Shown here: positions 35,011 through 43,458 of the stretch, one piece after another
How positions within the stretch are numbered: the first letter of the stretch is position 1
Layout of the letters: each line of letters starts with the position of its first letter
Assembly: GCA_963725505.1 (NCBI GenBank)
Contig: CAVRYN010000005.1
Coordinates: forward strand, 124,001-188,000
Reading direction: 5' to 3'
DNA from: Udaeobacter sp963725505
Lineage (GTDB): Bacteria > Verrucomicrobiota > Verrucomicrobiia > Chthoniobacterales > UBA10450
Length of the DNA stretch: 64,000 nucleotides
Notes under the pieces: model-generated
Database searches by the model: none
Told to the model about the DNA's origin: nothing
Seen by the model: the letters and a program-made list of their open reading frames with translations, nothing else
Position numbers and translations under genes: made by a program

Positions 35011-35845
35011 TCTGGCGCTGATCAATGAATTCCTCGGGCAGCCGCCGAACGCCTCCGCGCATGGATATCAGATCGACCATATCATCGAGTTTTGTCACTG
35101 GTTCATGGGCGCGCTGTTTGTTGGCTGGTCCACGTTTTTTATTTTCGTGCTGATCCGGTTCCGGAAAGCGCGGCAGCCCGTTGCTGATCATGCCGGGGTG
35201 CGCAGCCCAATATCGACGCATCTGGAATTTTCTGTTGTGCTGATTGAGGCCGTGCTTCTCCTCGGGTTTGCTATTCCGCTTTGGGCAAGACGCGTGAATC
35301 AATTTCCGCCAGGCAAAGACGCGCTGCTTGTTCACGTCGTCGCACAACAGTTCAGTTTCAATTATCACCTGCCTGGGCCCGATGGGCAGTTTGGCCGGCG
35401 CGATGTCAGTTTTGTCAGCAACTCGAACCCGCTGGGCCTCGACCCGAATGATCCCGCCGGCAAAGACGACATCGTGACGAGTGGTGAACTGCACGTGCCA
35501 GTGAATCGACCAGTGATTGCCGAGCTTTCCTCAAAGGACGTGATCCACGATTTCTTTTTGCCCAGTATGCGGATCGCTGGCGACGCAATCCCTGGTTCGC
35601 TCATTCCGATCTGGTTCACGCCACTCAAGACCGGGACCTACGAAGTGATTTGCGGCCAGCTTTGCGGCTTGGGCCATTATGGAATGAAAGGCACGCTCGT
35701 GGTCGATACGCCCCAGGATTATCAGGCGTGGCTGAAAGAACGCGCCGAACTCGCGGGTGGCGCGCAACCCGCCACGTCGCCGGGGGCACCAGCGCAAAAC
35801 AAACCGCCTGCACCTGCCGCATCACCAAGTCCTGGCAGCAAATAG
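35003..35845 (+). CDS. ctaC: Cytochrome c oxidase subunit II
   Basis: The 280 aa protein has two N-terminal membrane helices (WFMGALFVGWSTFFIFVLI and FSVVLIEAVLLLGFAIPLWA) and a cupredoxin domain with the CuA site: H in KDVIHDFFLPSM and CGQLCGLGHYGMKG (C-x3-C-x3-H-x2-M). In place of the usual QWYW aromatic cluster it has QQFSFNYHLPGPDG, which may alter electron entry. The C-terminal tail is Pro/Ala-rich (SPGAPAQNKPPAPA). No fused cytochrome c domain is present. Confidence 0.93.
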   Translation: MNSLALINEFLGQPPNASAHGYQIDHIIEFCHWFMGALFVGWSTFFIFVLIRFRKARQPVADHAGVRSPISTHLEFSVVLIEAVLLLGFAIPLWARRVNQFPPGKDALLVHVVAQQFSFNYHLPGPDGQFGRRDVSFVSNSNPLGLDPNDPAGKDDIVTSGELHVPVNRPVIAELSSKDVIHDFFLPSMRIAGDAIPGSLIPIWFTPLKTGTYEVICGQLCGLGHYGMKGTLVVDTPQDYQAWLKERAELAGGAQPATSPGAPAQNKPPAPAASPSPGSK

Positions 35846-35854
35846 GTGACCCTG

Positions 35855-35941
35855 CTGTAGCGGCGCTCTGTGAGCGCTGATCTTCATCGTGGAGTCGAAG
35901 TTAAAAAATTCGGCGGTCCCAGACGGCCGCTACAGTCAATG
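35855..35941. repeat. CTGTAGCGGC inverted repeat
   Basis: CTGTAGCGGC at 35855-35864 is inverted at 35932-35941 (GCCGCTACAG), bracketing 67 bases that contain the apparent start of the first cox15 copy. It belongs to the TGTAG-led palindrome family. Confidence 0.6.
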
Positions 35942-36036
35942 GCTCAATCGTTTCGCGTGGCTCACTTGCGTGGCGACGCTTTTGCTCATTTGCAGCGGCG
36001 GAATGGTGACGAGCAAAAACGTCGGGCTCGCCGTCG
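35889..36036 (+). pseudogene. Duplicated N-terminal fragment of heme A synthase
   Basis: From ATG 35889 the frame encodes a short leader then WLNRFAWLTCVATLLLICSG and GMVTSKNVGLAV, the first membrane helix of COX15/CtaA. At 36037 the homology stops abruptly and unrelated sequence continues. The same 34 residues are encoded at 36602-36703, identical in amino acids but with about a dozen synonymous base differences. The fragment cannot function. Confidence 0.82.
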
Positions 36037-36253
36037 CTTCTACTTCGCTGCCGATTCCAGGCTGCCCCGGCACCAGATCGTCTCCTATGATAATCAGTTC
36101 GCCGTCAAATGGCGTGGCGGTTTTGGCCGGAAAAGGCGGTCGTAAAACCGCGAATGCTTGCGATACAAAAGCAAGCGAAACGAGTGTAGACACGACTGCA
36201 CACTTCATTTTCATCGCCCCGACTAATTTCGCAGAAGTTCGAATACTTTTCAC
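35936..36253 (-). CDS. Small exported protein inside the cox15 interruption, C-terminus out of context
   Basis: A GTG-started frame reads KSIRTSAKLVGAMKMKCAVV and then STLVSLAFVSQAFAV, a convincing signal peptide (possibly starting at the internal ATG near 36214). VLRPPFPAKTATPFDGELII and IGDDLVPGQPGIGSEVEAT follow. Beyond 36037 it reads antisense through the cox15 fragment, so the last 31 residues are probably an artefact of a junction and the original gene was truncated. Its GTG overlaps the stop of the 48-residue gene upstream. No family recognised. Confidence 0.5.
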   Translation of the reverse strand: MKSIRTSAKLVGAMKMKCAVVSTLVSLAFVSQAFAVLRPPFPAKTATPFDGELIIIGDDLVPGQPGIGSEVEATASPTFLLVTIPPLQMSKSVATQVSHAKRLSH

Positions 36254-36396
36254 AAGCTAACTTCCTCGGCGATTAAATTTTCGGCACGAATTTCTGTTTC
36301 TTCTGCCGTTTCAAAACGAGCCCACTCTGCTTCGATCGCTTCGCCAACTGCGATGGGTAATCCCGTGTCTAAATTATAAACGATAAAAGTTTTCAT
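36250..36396 (-). CDS. 48-residue acidic protein inside the cox15 interruption
   Basis: A short frame encodes MKTFIVYNLDTGLPIAVGEA followed by IEAEWARFETAEETEI and a final EEVSL. A GAAAGGAAA site lies about 8 bases upstream of the ATG. The DNA here is clearly AT-richer than its surroundings. The stop overlaps the GTG of the exported-protein gene. Together they form a two-gene antisense unit. Family unknown. Confidence 0.55.
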   Translation of the reverse strand: MKTFIVYNLDTGLPIAVGEAIEAEWARFETAEETEIRAENLIAEEVSL

Positions 36397-36582
36397 AACT
36401 CGAATTTCCTTTCATTGTTTTGCCTTCTCTAATTTGGGTCTCACTGAAGTACTTCGGCGGATCCTGCGCGATATTGCAGAGAATTTAGGGAAGTGAGGGC
36501 ATTGCCCGGATACAAGAAGACAACGAAGGTTCGTGGCCTGCTCGCATTTGTCTGATCCGTCTTAGTTGTCGTATTCTCTCCC

Positions 36583-37610
36583 GTGGGGAGATCGGCTACA
36601 TGGCTGAACCGATTCGCATGGCTGACTTGCGTCGCCACGCTCTTACTCATTTGCAGCGGCGGAATGGTCACCAGCAAAAATGTCGGGCTCGCCGTGCCCG
36701 ATTGGCCGACCACGTTCGGCTACAACATGTTTTTGTTTCCCGTCTCGAAATGGGTAGGCGGAATTTTATTCGAGCACACGCATCGCTTGATGGGATCGGT
36801 GGTCGGATTTCTGACCACCATTCTCGCCGTCTGGCTTTGGTTGCGTGAACACCGACGATGGGTGCGCAACTTGGGCGTAATTGCCCTCGCGGGCGTCATT
36901 CTTCAGGGAATTCTAGGCGGCCTTCGCGTCACGATGATGAAAGATGAAATCGGAATCTTTCACGCCTGCGTCGCGCAGGCATTTCTCGGGCTGCTTGTGT
37001 TCATCGCGCTGGCTACGACACGTTTTTGGCAGGCGATCGATTGTAGGGCGTCTGTGTCAGGCGCCAATCCCACGGTGCTCCGATTGCGCGATTGCAATCA
37101 CGAATTGCGATTTACGTGCAGCTCGCGCTCGGGGCGACTATGCGCCATCAACATCGCGACCTGTCGATTCTCGATTTTCCAACCGCCAACGGCGCGTGGA
37201 TTCCCGACACCAGCGCGGCCGCTCTTGCAAAGGTCAACGCATGGCGCGACGCACGCGGCTTATCGGATGTGACTGCATTCCAAATCTGGCTGCAAATGGC
37301 GCACCGATTTCTCGCGTTCATTATCGCGATTGCTGTGATCGCGTTTGCTCTTCGCGTCTGGCGAGATGCGCCGCGTTTTGCAGCGCTTAAGAAACTCTCG
37401 ATCCTTTGGGTTGCGCTGGTTATCTGCCAGATTGCGCTCGGGGCCTGGACAATTTGGAGCAATAAAGCGGCCGACGTCGCGACGGCGCATGTCGCGCTCG
37501 GCGCGGTCATGCTATCTTTTGGCGTGAGCAGTTCTGCGATTTGCTGGCGTATCTTGGCGGTGTCGCTGCACTGCGTGCCCGGAGGTCGCGCCTTACCAAT
37601 CTCCGCATGA
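36583..37610 (+). pseudogene. ctaA: Heme A synthase (COX15/CtaA), frame broken by a repeat
   Basis: Starting from a GTG at 36583 the frame encodes WLNRFAWLTCVATLLLICSG, DWPTTFGYNMFLFPVSKWVG, FEHTHRLMGSVVGF (heme-ligand histidines in EHTHR) and GIFHACVAQAF. At 37042 a TGTAGGGCG-type element begins; after it the protein resumes in another frame with IYVQLALGATMRHQH, QMAHRFLAFIIAI and ATAHVALGAVML, ending at 37610 in an ATGA overlap with ctaB. Heme A synthase oxidises heme O to heme A for the aa3 oxidase. If the break is real a second copy must exist elsewhere. Confidence 0.83.
37042..37064 (+). repeat. Half palindrome TGTAGGGCG element inside cox15
   Basis: TGTAGGGCGTCTGTGTCAGG followed by CGCC: the same unit as one half of 27962-28011, and read in the same peptide frame (CRASVSGA). 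It coincides with the point where the cox15 reading frame changes. Confidence 0.8.
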
Positions 37611-38506
37611 AAACGGCGGCGCTTGAAAATCCCACTGTTGCGACTTCGCGCAATCGTGTCGTTGCCGATCTGGCAGAACTCGTCAAAGCGCGATTGACAC
37701 TGCTGGTGCTGCTTACGACCGCTGTCGGCTTCTATCTCGGATCGGAATCGCCGATCAATTATGTGGCGCTTTTTCATGCCGTCTTTGGAACAGCGGCAGC
37801 GGCCGCGGGCGCGGCCGCTCTCAATCAATGGTGGGAACGCAGAGCCGACGCGCTGATGCGTCGCACCAGAACCCGCCCGATTCCGGCCGGGCGAATGCCG
37901 CCGCTGCAAGCACTAGCGCTCGGGGTCGTTCTATCCGTTTTTGGCGTCGCGTATCTGGCGATTGTCTGCAATGCGCTGAGTGCGGCGCTGACGGCAACAA
38001 CGGTCGCCATTTACATTTTTGCTTACACACCTCTAAAACGCACCAGCACGGCCAACACTGCTGTCGGCGCAGTCCCGGGCGCGATTCCGCCGATGATCGG
38101 GTGGGCGGCTGCGCGCGGAAACATCGGCGCCGGCGCCTGGGCTCTCTTTGCGATCGTCTTTCTGTGGCAATTGCCGCATTTCTTCGCTATCGCGTGGATG
38201 TATCGGGAAGACTATTCGCGGGCAGGCTTTCGCATGATTTCAAGCGACGACCGCAGCGGCGAGCGCAGCGCCAGCCAGAGCGTGTTTTTCTGCATCCTGC
38301 TACTGGTAATCGCGGGGTTACCCGCGTTTCTTGGAATCGCGACTTTCGTTTATCTGGCAATCGAACTTTTGCTCGGGGGTTTGTTTGTCGCTGTTGCAAT
38401 GCGGTTCCTACGGATGCGGACCCCCAGCGCAGCGCGTTCATTGTTCATCGCGTCGATCGTTTATCTTCCGCTGTTACTGGGGGCTTTGGTTCTGACGAAA
38501 TCATGA
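37607..38506 (+). CDS. ctaB: Protoheme IX farnesyltransferase (heme O synthase)
   Basis: From ATG 37607 the 299 aa protein has the UbiA-family prenyl-diphosphate motif AALNQWWERRADALMRRTRT (N-x3-ER.D..M.RT) near residue 80. The second aspartate motif YREDYSRAGFRM is near residue 205, with eight to nine predicted membrane helices. It converts heme B to heme O. The start overlaps the cox15 stop and the stop overlaps the SCO start, so the three are coupled. Confidence 0.93.
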   Translation: MKTAALENPTVATSRNRVVADLAELVKARLTLLVLLTTAVGFYLGSESPINYVALFHAVFGTAAAAAGAAALNQWWERRADALMRRTRTRPIPAGRMPPLQALALGVVLSVFGVAYLAIVCNALSAALTATTVAIYIFAYTPLKRTSTANTAVGAVPGAIPPMIGWAAARGNIGAGAWALFAIVFLWQLPHFFAIAWMYREDYSRAGFRMISSDDRSGERSASQSVFFCILLLVIAGLPAFLGIATFVYLAIELLLGGLFVAVAMRFLRMRTPSAARSLFIASIVYLPLLLGALVLTKS

Positions 38507-39156
38507 GCACGACTTCTGCGACCATGCATCGGGCGCCGTCCGGCAGCGGCATCGTTTGGAAGGTGACGCTGATTCTCATCCCGCTAGTGACGCTGGCGTT
38601 GTTGCTATGGCTGCGGAACGTAGAAGTGGCGGCGCTCCGCCAGCGCACTGTTTCCTCTTACGGGACGGTCCCTTCTTTTCAGCTCACCAATCAGAACGGA
38701 CAACCGTTTGGTTCAGCCCAGTTAGCCGGCAAGATTTGGATCGCCGATTTCATTTACACAACGTGTCCGGGGCCGTGCCCGATGATCAGCAGCCGGATGA
38801 GCGAATTGCAAAAGCCGTTGGAAAAAACTGACGTGCATCTCGTCTCGTTCAGTGTCGATCCGGAGAAAGACACGCCAGACGTTCTGCACCGTTACGCGGA
38901 GAAATTGCAGGCGGAGTCGGGCCGCTGGGATTTTCTCACGGGGCCAAAATCTGCGATTTACAAGCTTTCGCATGACGGCTTCAAACTCGCGGTGTCCGAC
39001 GGCAGCGATGCCCAAGGGATTCCGGTGCACAGCACGCGGATAGTGCTCGTGGATCGACACGGCCAAATCCGCGGTTACTACGATGCGACCGAAGCCGATG
39101 CAGTGACGAAATTGGTCGCTGACACGAACCATCTTCTGCGCGAGCAACCGCAATAA
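38503..39156 (+). CDS. SCO1/SenC copper chaperone
   Basis: From ATG 38503 (ATGA overlap with ctaB) the 217 aa protein has one N-terminal membrane anchor (KVTLILIPLVTLALLLWL). A thioredoxin-fold domain follows with the copper site: FIYTTCPGPCPMI (CxxxC) and the distal histidine in GIPVHSTRIVLVD. SCO proteins deliver copper to the CuA centre of subunit II. Last gene of the operon; the palindromic element at 39162 follows its stop directly. Confidence 0.92.
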   Translation: MSTTSATMHRAPSGSGIVWKVTLILIPLVTLALLLWLRNVEVAALRQRTVSSYGTVPSFQLTNQNGQPFGSAQLAGKIWIADFIYTTCPGPCPMISSRMSELQKPLEKTDVHLVSFSVDPEKDTPDVLHRYAEKLQAESGRWDFLTGPKSAIYKLSHDGFKLAVSDGSDAQGIPVHSTRIVLVDRHGQIRGYYDATEADAVTKLVADTNHLLREQPQ

Positions 39157-39161
39157 AGCGT

Positions 39162-39228
39162 CAAGGAATGACGGCTTCCCAGCCGTCAAGCTTGCAATCG
39201 ACGGCTGCCCAAGCCGTCGCTCCTTGGA
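39162..39228. repeat. Palindromic GACGGCT element, intergenic copy
   Basis: TCAAGGAATGACGGCTTCCC ... AAGCCGTCGCTCCTTGGA, nearly identical to the in-gene copy at 28349-28411 apart from the centre. It lies between the convergent SCO and rmlA genes, where it might serve as a bidirectional terminator. Confidence 0.85.
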
Positions 39229-39246
39229 GTAGTGATTGGCGATTTG

Positions 39247-40143
39247 TTATCCCACCGGCTCGGGACCGGCGCTCGGTCCCTCGTCGCAAACCATTCGCAG
39301 ATAGTGGCGATATTCGTTCTTTGGTAATCGATCGATGATTTTGGCGAGATCGGCTTGGGTGATGAAACCCATGCGAAGCGCGACCTCCTCAAGGCACGCA
39401 ATTTTCAAACCTTGCCGATGCTCGATCGTGGCGATGTAATTGCTGGCCTCTAACAAAGCCATGGTGGTTCCGGTGTCGAGCCAGGCCATGCCGCGGCTGA
39501 GCAGCTTCACGTGCAGTTCGTTGCGCTGAAGATAAAGCAAATTCAGATCAGTGATCTCAAGCTCGCCGCGCGCCGAAGGGCGCAAAGTGCGACAAAGATC
39601 GACAACTTGATCGTCGTAAACGTAAAGCCCGGGCACGGCGAAAGGGCTTTTCGGTTGCTTCGGTTTTTCTTCGAGGCTGACGGCTTTGCCATCGGCGTCG
39701 AATTCGACAACGCCGTAGCGTTCCGGGTCGCGCACTTGATAGCCAAAAATGCACGCGCCGCGTTCGATGGCGAGCGCGTCGCGGTAGAAATCGAGTTTTC
39801 CATAAAAAATGTTATCGCCAAGAATGAGGGATGCGCCGGAGCTGCCGATAAATTTAGCGCCGATCAGAAACGCCTGCGCGATTCCTTCCGGTTTCGGCTG
39901 CTCGGCGTACTCGATGCGAATACCGAGTTGCGCGCCGTCGCCCAAATAATCTTGCAGCATTGGCAGATCCTTTGGAGTTGAGATGATGAGCACCTCGCGC
40001 AATCCGCCGAGCATCAAAGTCGCCAGTGGGTAGCAGATCATTGGCTTGTCGTAGATCGGCAGCAGTTGTTTGCACACGATCTTGGTAAGCGGGAAAAGAC
40101 GTGTCCCCGCGCCACCGGCGAGAAGAATGGCTTTCTTATTCAT
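39247..40143 (-). CDS. rmlA: Glucose-1-phosphate thymidylyltransferase (RmlA-like)
   Basis: The 298 aa protein has the nucleotidyltransferase signature LLAGGAGTRLFPLTKIVCKQ near residue 7. LPIYDKPMICYPLATLMLGG, LILGDNIFYG and VEFDADGKAVSLEEKPKQP also match the family. RmlA makes dTDP-glucose, the entry to dTDP-rhamnose and other deoxysugars. No rmlB, C or D gene is in the window. The start overlaps the stop of the GT2 gene upstream (ATGA), so it is cotranscribed with the glycosyltransferases 43.3-39.2 kb. Confidence 0.9.
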   Translation of the reverse strand: MNKKAILLAGGAGTRLFPLTKIVCKQLLPIYDKPMICYPLATLMLGGLREVLIISTPKDLPMLQDYLGDGAQLGIRIEYAEQPKPEGIAQAFLIGAKFIGSSGASLILGDNIFYGKLDFYRDALAIERGACIFGYQVRDPERYGVVEFDADGKAVSLEEKPKQPKSPFAVPGLYVYDDQVVDLCRTLRPSARGELEITDLNLLYLQRNELHVKLLSRGMAWLDTGTTMALLEASNYIATIEHRQGLKIACLEEVALRMGFITQADLAKIIDRLPKNEYRHYLRMVCDEGPSAGPEPVG

Positions 40144-41264
40144 AACGGGGCCCTCCCGATCTCCCGCGCCGATTTAATTCTAAGTTTTCGACCGAGCCGC
40201 AACCACGGCGATTCGCGGCACCCTTTTCGCAGTGCCGATAGCTCTGCCTTTGCCTGTGTGAGCTCGTCTCGAAGCCGTGAATACTTTTCCGCCAGCCGAG
40301 TCCCGAGTTGCCTTTCGCCAGCGTCAAGATTTATCAAGGCCTTATTTGGAAACTCCTTCGCTTCGGGAAAATTCATCACCGTATCGATGTGTGCCTGCAT
40401 CTGGTCGCGAGAAGATTCGCTGAGCGCGTAAGCGATGAGTGACGCGAAGACATCGGCCCGAAAGCTCGACACATTGCCCCAAGCGACACGATGGTAAGCA
40501 GCAAGGGCGCGCCGCAACCTGGGCGAACCGGCCAGCTCCGGTGCGAGCGCATCCAAAAGGTCCACATTCATCTCCAGCAGTTCGCGCACGAGTTCTTCTG
40601 GCCCCACTGAGATCGTGTTCCTGGAATGCATGCGATATGAGAACAGCTCGTCATCAAGCACCGCAAGGCGGCCGTGCAATGCGCAATCGAGCACAAAAAA
40701 GTAGTCGTGAACGTAGCGATAACGGCGAAACGGATGCTCTACAAAGTAAGTTCTTCGTCCGGTAAGATTGCTGGTTGAGCTAATAAAATTCGCGACGCCG
40801 AGCTGCTCGACCAGGTCGAGTTGTGATGCGCGGACCGACCACGCGGTCGCGAACCATTTGGCGGACGGGTCAGAGAATGCGATCTCGCTGCCGGTGCTAT
40901 CGATGAGCTTCAGCTGCGTCGCGACCACGTCGGTCGCAGGCGTTTCGTCCAGAAAGGCAGCACATTTCGAAATGCGCTCCGGAGCAAAGACGTCGTCGGA
41001 GTTGAGGATCGCAACATAATCGCACCCCGCCGCTTTCTCGATCCCGCGATTGAGCGCGACGTGTGCGCCTGCATTGGGCTGTGTGTACACTTCGATGTGC
41101 GGCTCCGCGAATGCGCGCACGATTTCGACTGAATCGTCAGTCGAGCCGTCATCGACAACGACGATCTTATCGACCTTCCGCGTCTGCGCGAGAACCGACC
41201 GGATAGCGTCACCGATAAATGCCGCGTGATTGTAAAGTGGAATGACGACGGCAATTTGTCTCAT
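40140..41264 (-). CDS. GT2 family glycosyltransferase
   Basis: The 374 aa protein starts MRQIAVVIPLYNHAAFIGDA and has the GT-A motifs IVVVDDGSTDDSV and CDYVAILNSDDVFAPE (DxD-like SDD), plus a central VHDYFFVLDCALHG region. The last 60 residues are coiled-coil-like (ERQLGTRLAEKYSRLRDELT), suggesting partner or membrane association. The sugar donor is unknown; with rmlA next door a dTDP-sugar is plausible. Confidence 0.86.
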   Translation of the reverse strand: MRQIAVVIPLYNHAAFIGDAIRSVLAQTRKVDKIVVVDDGSTDDSVEIVRAFAEPHIEVYTQPNAGAHVALNRGIEKAAGCDYVAILNSDDVFAPERISKCAAFLDETPATDVVATQLKLIDSTGSEIAFSDPSAKWFATAWSVRASQLDLVEQLGVANFISSTSNLTGRRTYFVEHPFRRYRYVHDYFFVLDCALHGRLAVLDDELFSYRMHSRNTISVGPEELVRELLEMNVDLLDALAPELAGSPRLRRALAAYHRVAWGNVSSFRADVFASLIAYALSESSRDQMQAHIDTVMNFPEAKEFPNKALINLDAGERQLGTRLAEKYSRLRDELTQAKAELSALRKGCRESPWLRLGRKLRIKSAREIGRAPL

Positions 41265-41331
41265 CGGTGGTCCACGTGAGTTGTCTTCATTGGAGTAACG
41301 AACACTCGCTTACTCCTCTCTGTGTTTCGAG

Positions 41332-43305
41332 TTATTTACTTACGCCCTTACGGCACCACTCTTCCAGCATCTCCGCCCATTCCTGCCAGAAACCTGGTCC
41401 CGCAGTCAAATCGATCCCGGTCTTTTGGCCGATCTGTCCGAGGGCTCTCCTTGCGCCCGGACGGAATGTTGCCTTATCAAAAAGAAACGAGCGACCGCGT
41501 TGCTCGATCGAATTCGGATCGCTCAAACGTCCACCCACGCATTCTGACAATGCGTCCCGGATCCATGCTTGCGGTAGCTCCGACTCCGGCTCGATCGCGG
41601 CGCTTACGGTGACCTCAAGAAGCTTCTTTAACATCAGCGCGCACACGAGCGCGCGCGAACTCGTCGCGTGGACGTGCGGAATGTTTTTCCCTCGCAGTAA
41701 CGTACGCAGCGCCAGGGCAAAACGCGCCTGCCGCAAAAAGATCGCACTTGGTGGCCGGTTCTTCTGCTGCGCCCGTTCTTCTTCCAATTTTTGCGCGATC
41801 ACGGGATTACCGCGCCATTCTGCTTCAATCGCCATTGCATCCGGCAGAAATTCAAGCCACGACGTCGTTTGTTCCATTGCACGGTTCAGCCGCACCGCAG
41901 AATCTAATTCGCACACCAGCGGGACGATCGGCACATTCCGTCGGTTCATTTGCTCAAGCTCCCGTTCGAGAAGGGGCAAATCCTGATCCGGCCAGCGATC
42001 GATCAGATAGCCAATCCTAGGTGTCGCTTCGGTCATTTTGCTGAGCGCGGCGCTGCAATGGAGCTCAGCCGCGGCTGATCGATGCTTGCGAACCGCGTCC
42101 TCCAACAATCGCAGCAGCGGCGCAACGGTCTGTTGAATTCGGAAATGCTGTTCAATCCGCGCACGTCCACCCCGGCCGTAACGCAGCCGCAGTTCACCAT
42201 CACGTAAAAGCTGCTCGAGCGCTTGAGTGAGCGCCGACACGTCGCCCGGAGAAACTAAGATGCCGGTTTGGCCGTTCACGACCAATTCCGGAATTCCGGC
42301 TAGAGACGTCGAAACCACGGGGCGCGCCGAGGCCATGGCTTCGAGGATTACGGTGGGAAAAATATCGCTCGCGCCCTGAGCGTCCGTCACCGAAGCGAGC
42401 GCGAAAATATCGGCGGCTTGAAGTTTTTCGAAGACAGCTTGTTGCGAGAGAGAACCGTGCAAAACCACTCGGGGCGATAGATTCAACGACTCGATCTTAG
42501 CCTGGAGTCCGTCGCGCAGCGGGCCGTCACCGATGATATCGCAGACAAAATCGAATCCCCGGCGGGCGAGCTCCGCGCACGCTTCGATGAGATGCTCGAA
42601 GCCTTTGAAAGCAACGAGCCGGCCGACACTGATGATGCGCGGCACAGGGTTGACGATGGCCGACACCGGCGTTGGAAAATGTTCCAGATCGATTCCGTTA
42701 TAAACCCGGTGAATTTTCGCGGCCGAATCCGGGCATCGCCGGCGAAGCAGCTCGCTGCTGTAATCGGTTTCAGCCGCAACGAACTCCGCAGCGGCGCAGA
42801 TTTCGCGGAGAAGATCGTCGCTGCCGAGGTCCTTCATGAAATCCTGCCCGTGCGCCGTGACGCTGAATGGAATGCCGGAAATTTCTTTCAGGAAAAGTGC
42901 CGTGTGCGCCGCGCGATTGGCGAAGTGAACGTGAACATGATCGACGCCGTTGCGCGAGAAGAACTCAGCGAAGTAGAAGGCATTGCGCGCGCGTTGCTCC
43001 GCTTTGACGCCCGGCCCGTACTTTCGCTCGTGCCGTTCGACCAGCTCGCGCGGCCATTTCCCGGTTGTTCGGCCGGTTTTCGCATTTTTTTCCCAGACTT
43101 TCAAAATTTTTTGCGGCGGCGCATACTGAATGGGCGCACGGAGCCGGGCGATGTGTTCGTGCCGCAAACTGGTGAGCGGTGGATAGACCGAGCCGATTTC
43201 CAAGTCCACGCCGCGCTGCTCCAACGCCAGCATCTCAGCGTCGCAAAATGTCTGCGAGATTACGGGATATCGGGAATAGAGATAGCCAAGGCGCATCGGC
43301 ATCAA
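41332..43305 (-). CDS. GT4 glycosyltransferase with an extra degenerate C-terminal N-domain
   Basis: The 657 aa protein is longer than a normal GT4 (about 400). Residues 1-400 form a complete GT-B enzyme: MRLGYLYSRYPVISQTF, AHGQDFMKDLG, RIISVGRLVAFKGFEHLIEA and FPTVILEAMASARPVVSTSL. From about residue 420 a second module starts TPRIGYLIDRWPDQDLPLLE, resembling the first 30 residues of the enzyme, then PVIAQKLEEERAQQKNRPPS and HVHATSSRALVC. It lacks the donor-binding half. The C terminus may be a truncated duplicated acceptor domain. Confidence 0.82.
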   Translation of the reverse strand: MMPMRLGYLYSRYPVISQTFCDAEMLALEQRGVDLEIGSVYPPLTSLRHEHIARLRAPIQYAPPQKILKVWEKNAKTGRTTGKWPRELVERHERKYGPGVKAEQRARNAFYFAEFFSRNGVDHVHVHFANRAAHTALFLKEISGIPFSVTAHGQDFMKDLGSDDLLREICAAAEFVAAETDYSSELLRRRCPDSAAKIHRVYNGIDLEHFPTPVSAIVNPVPRIISVGRLVAFKGFEHLIEACAELARRGFDFVCDIIGDGPLRDGLQAKIESLNLSPRVVLHGSLSQQAVFEKLQAADIFALASVTDAQGASDIFPTVILEAMASARPVVSTSLAGIPELVVNGQTGILVSPGDVSALTQALEQLLRDGELRLRYGRGGRARIEQHFRIQQTVAPLLRLLEDAVRKHRSAAAELHCSAALSKMTEATPRIGYLIDRWPDQDLPLLERELEQMNRRNVPIVPLVCELDSAVRLNRAMEQTTSWLEFLPDAMAIEAEWRGNPVIAQKLEEERAQQKNRPPSAIFLRQARFALALRTLLRGKNIPHVHATSSRALVCALMLKKLLEVTVSAAIEPESELPQAWIRDALSECVGGRLSDPNSIEQRGRSFLFDKATFRPGARRALGQIGQKTGIDLTAGPGFWQEWAEMLEEWCRKGVSK

Positions 43306-43353
43306 TGATTGCCGCGAGAAGGCTGAATAGCAATGGATTGTAAATGCGCTCGC

Positions 43354-43445
43354 AATTCAACGTCGAACGCTCAACTCTCAACGTACAACTCTCAACGAGG
43401 AGTCCCTCTCCGTTTAAATGTTGGGTGTTCAGCGTTGGGCGTTGG
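43354..43445 (+). repeat. CAACGTC/CAACTCTC low-complexity run
   Basis: Words such as CGAACGCTCAACTCTCAACG and GTTGGGCGTTGGGCG alternate in both orientations between the GT4 gene and the Dabb gene. No coding frame of merit. Confidence 0.65.
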
Positions 43446-43458
43446 GCGTTTTCGCTTA

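Noticed and set aside
36441..36713. Minus-strand frame of 90 codons upstream of and antisense to cox15
   Set aside because: About one third is the exact antisense of the conserved cox15 first helix; the rest has no support. The same antisense string appears in the other copy, which explains the resemblance.
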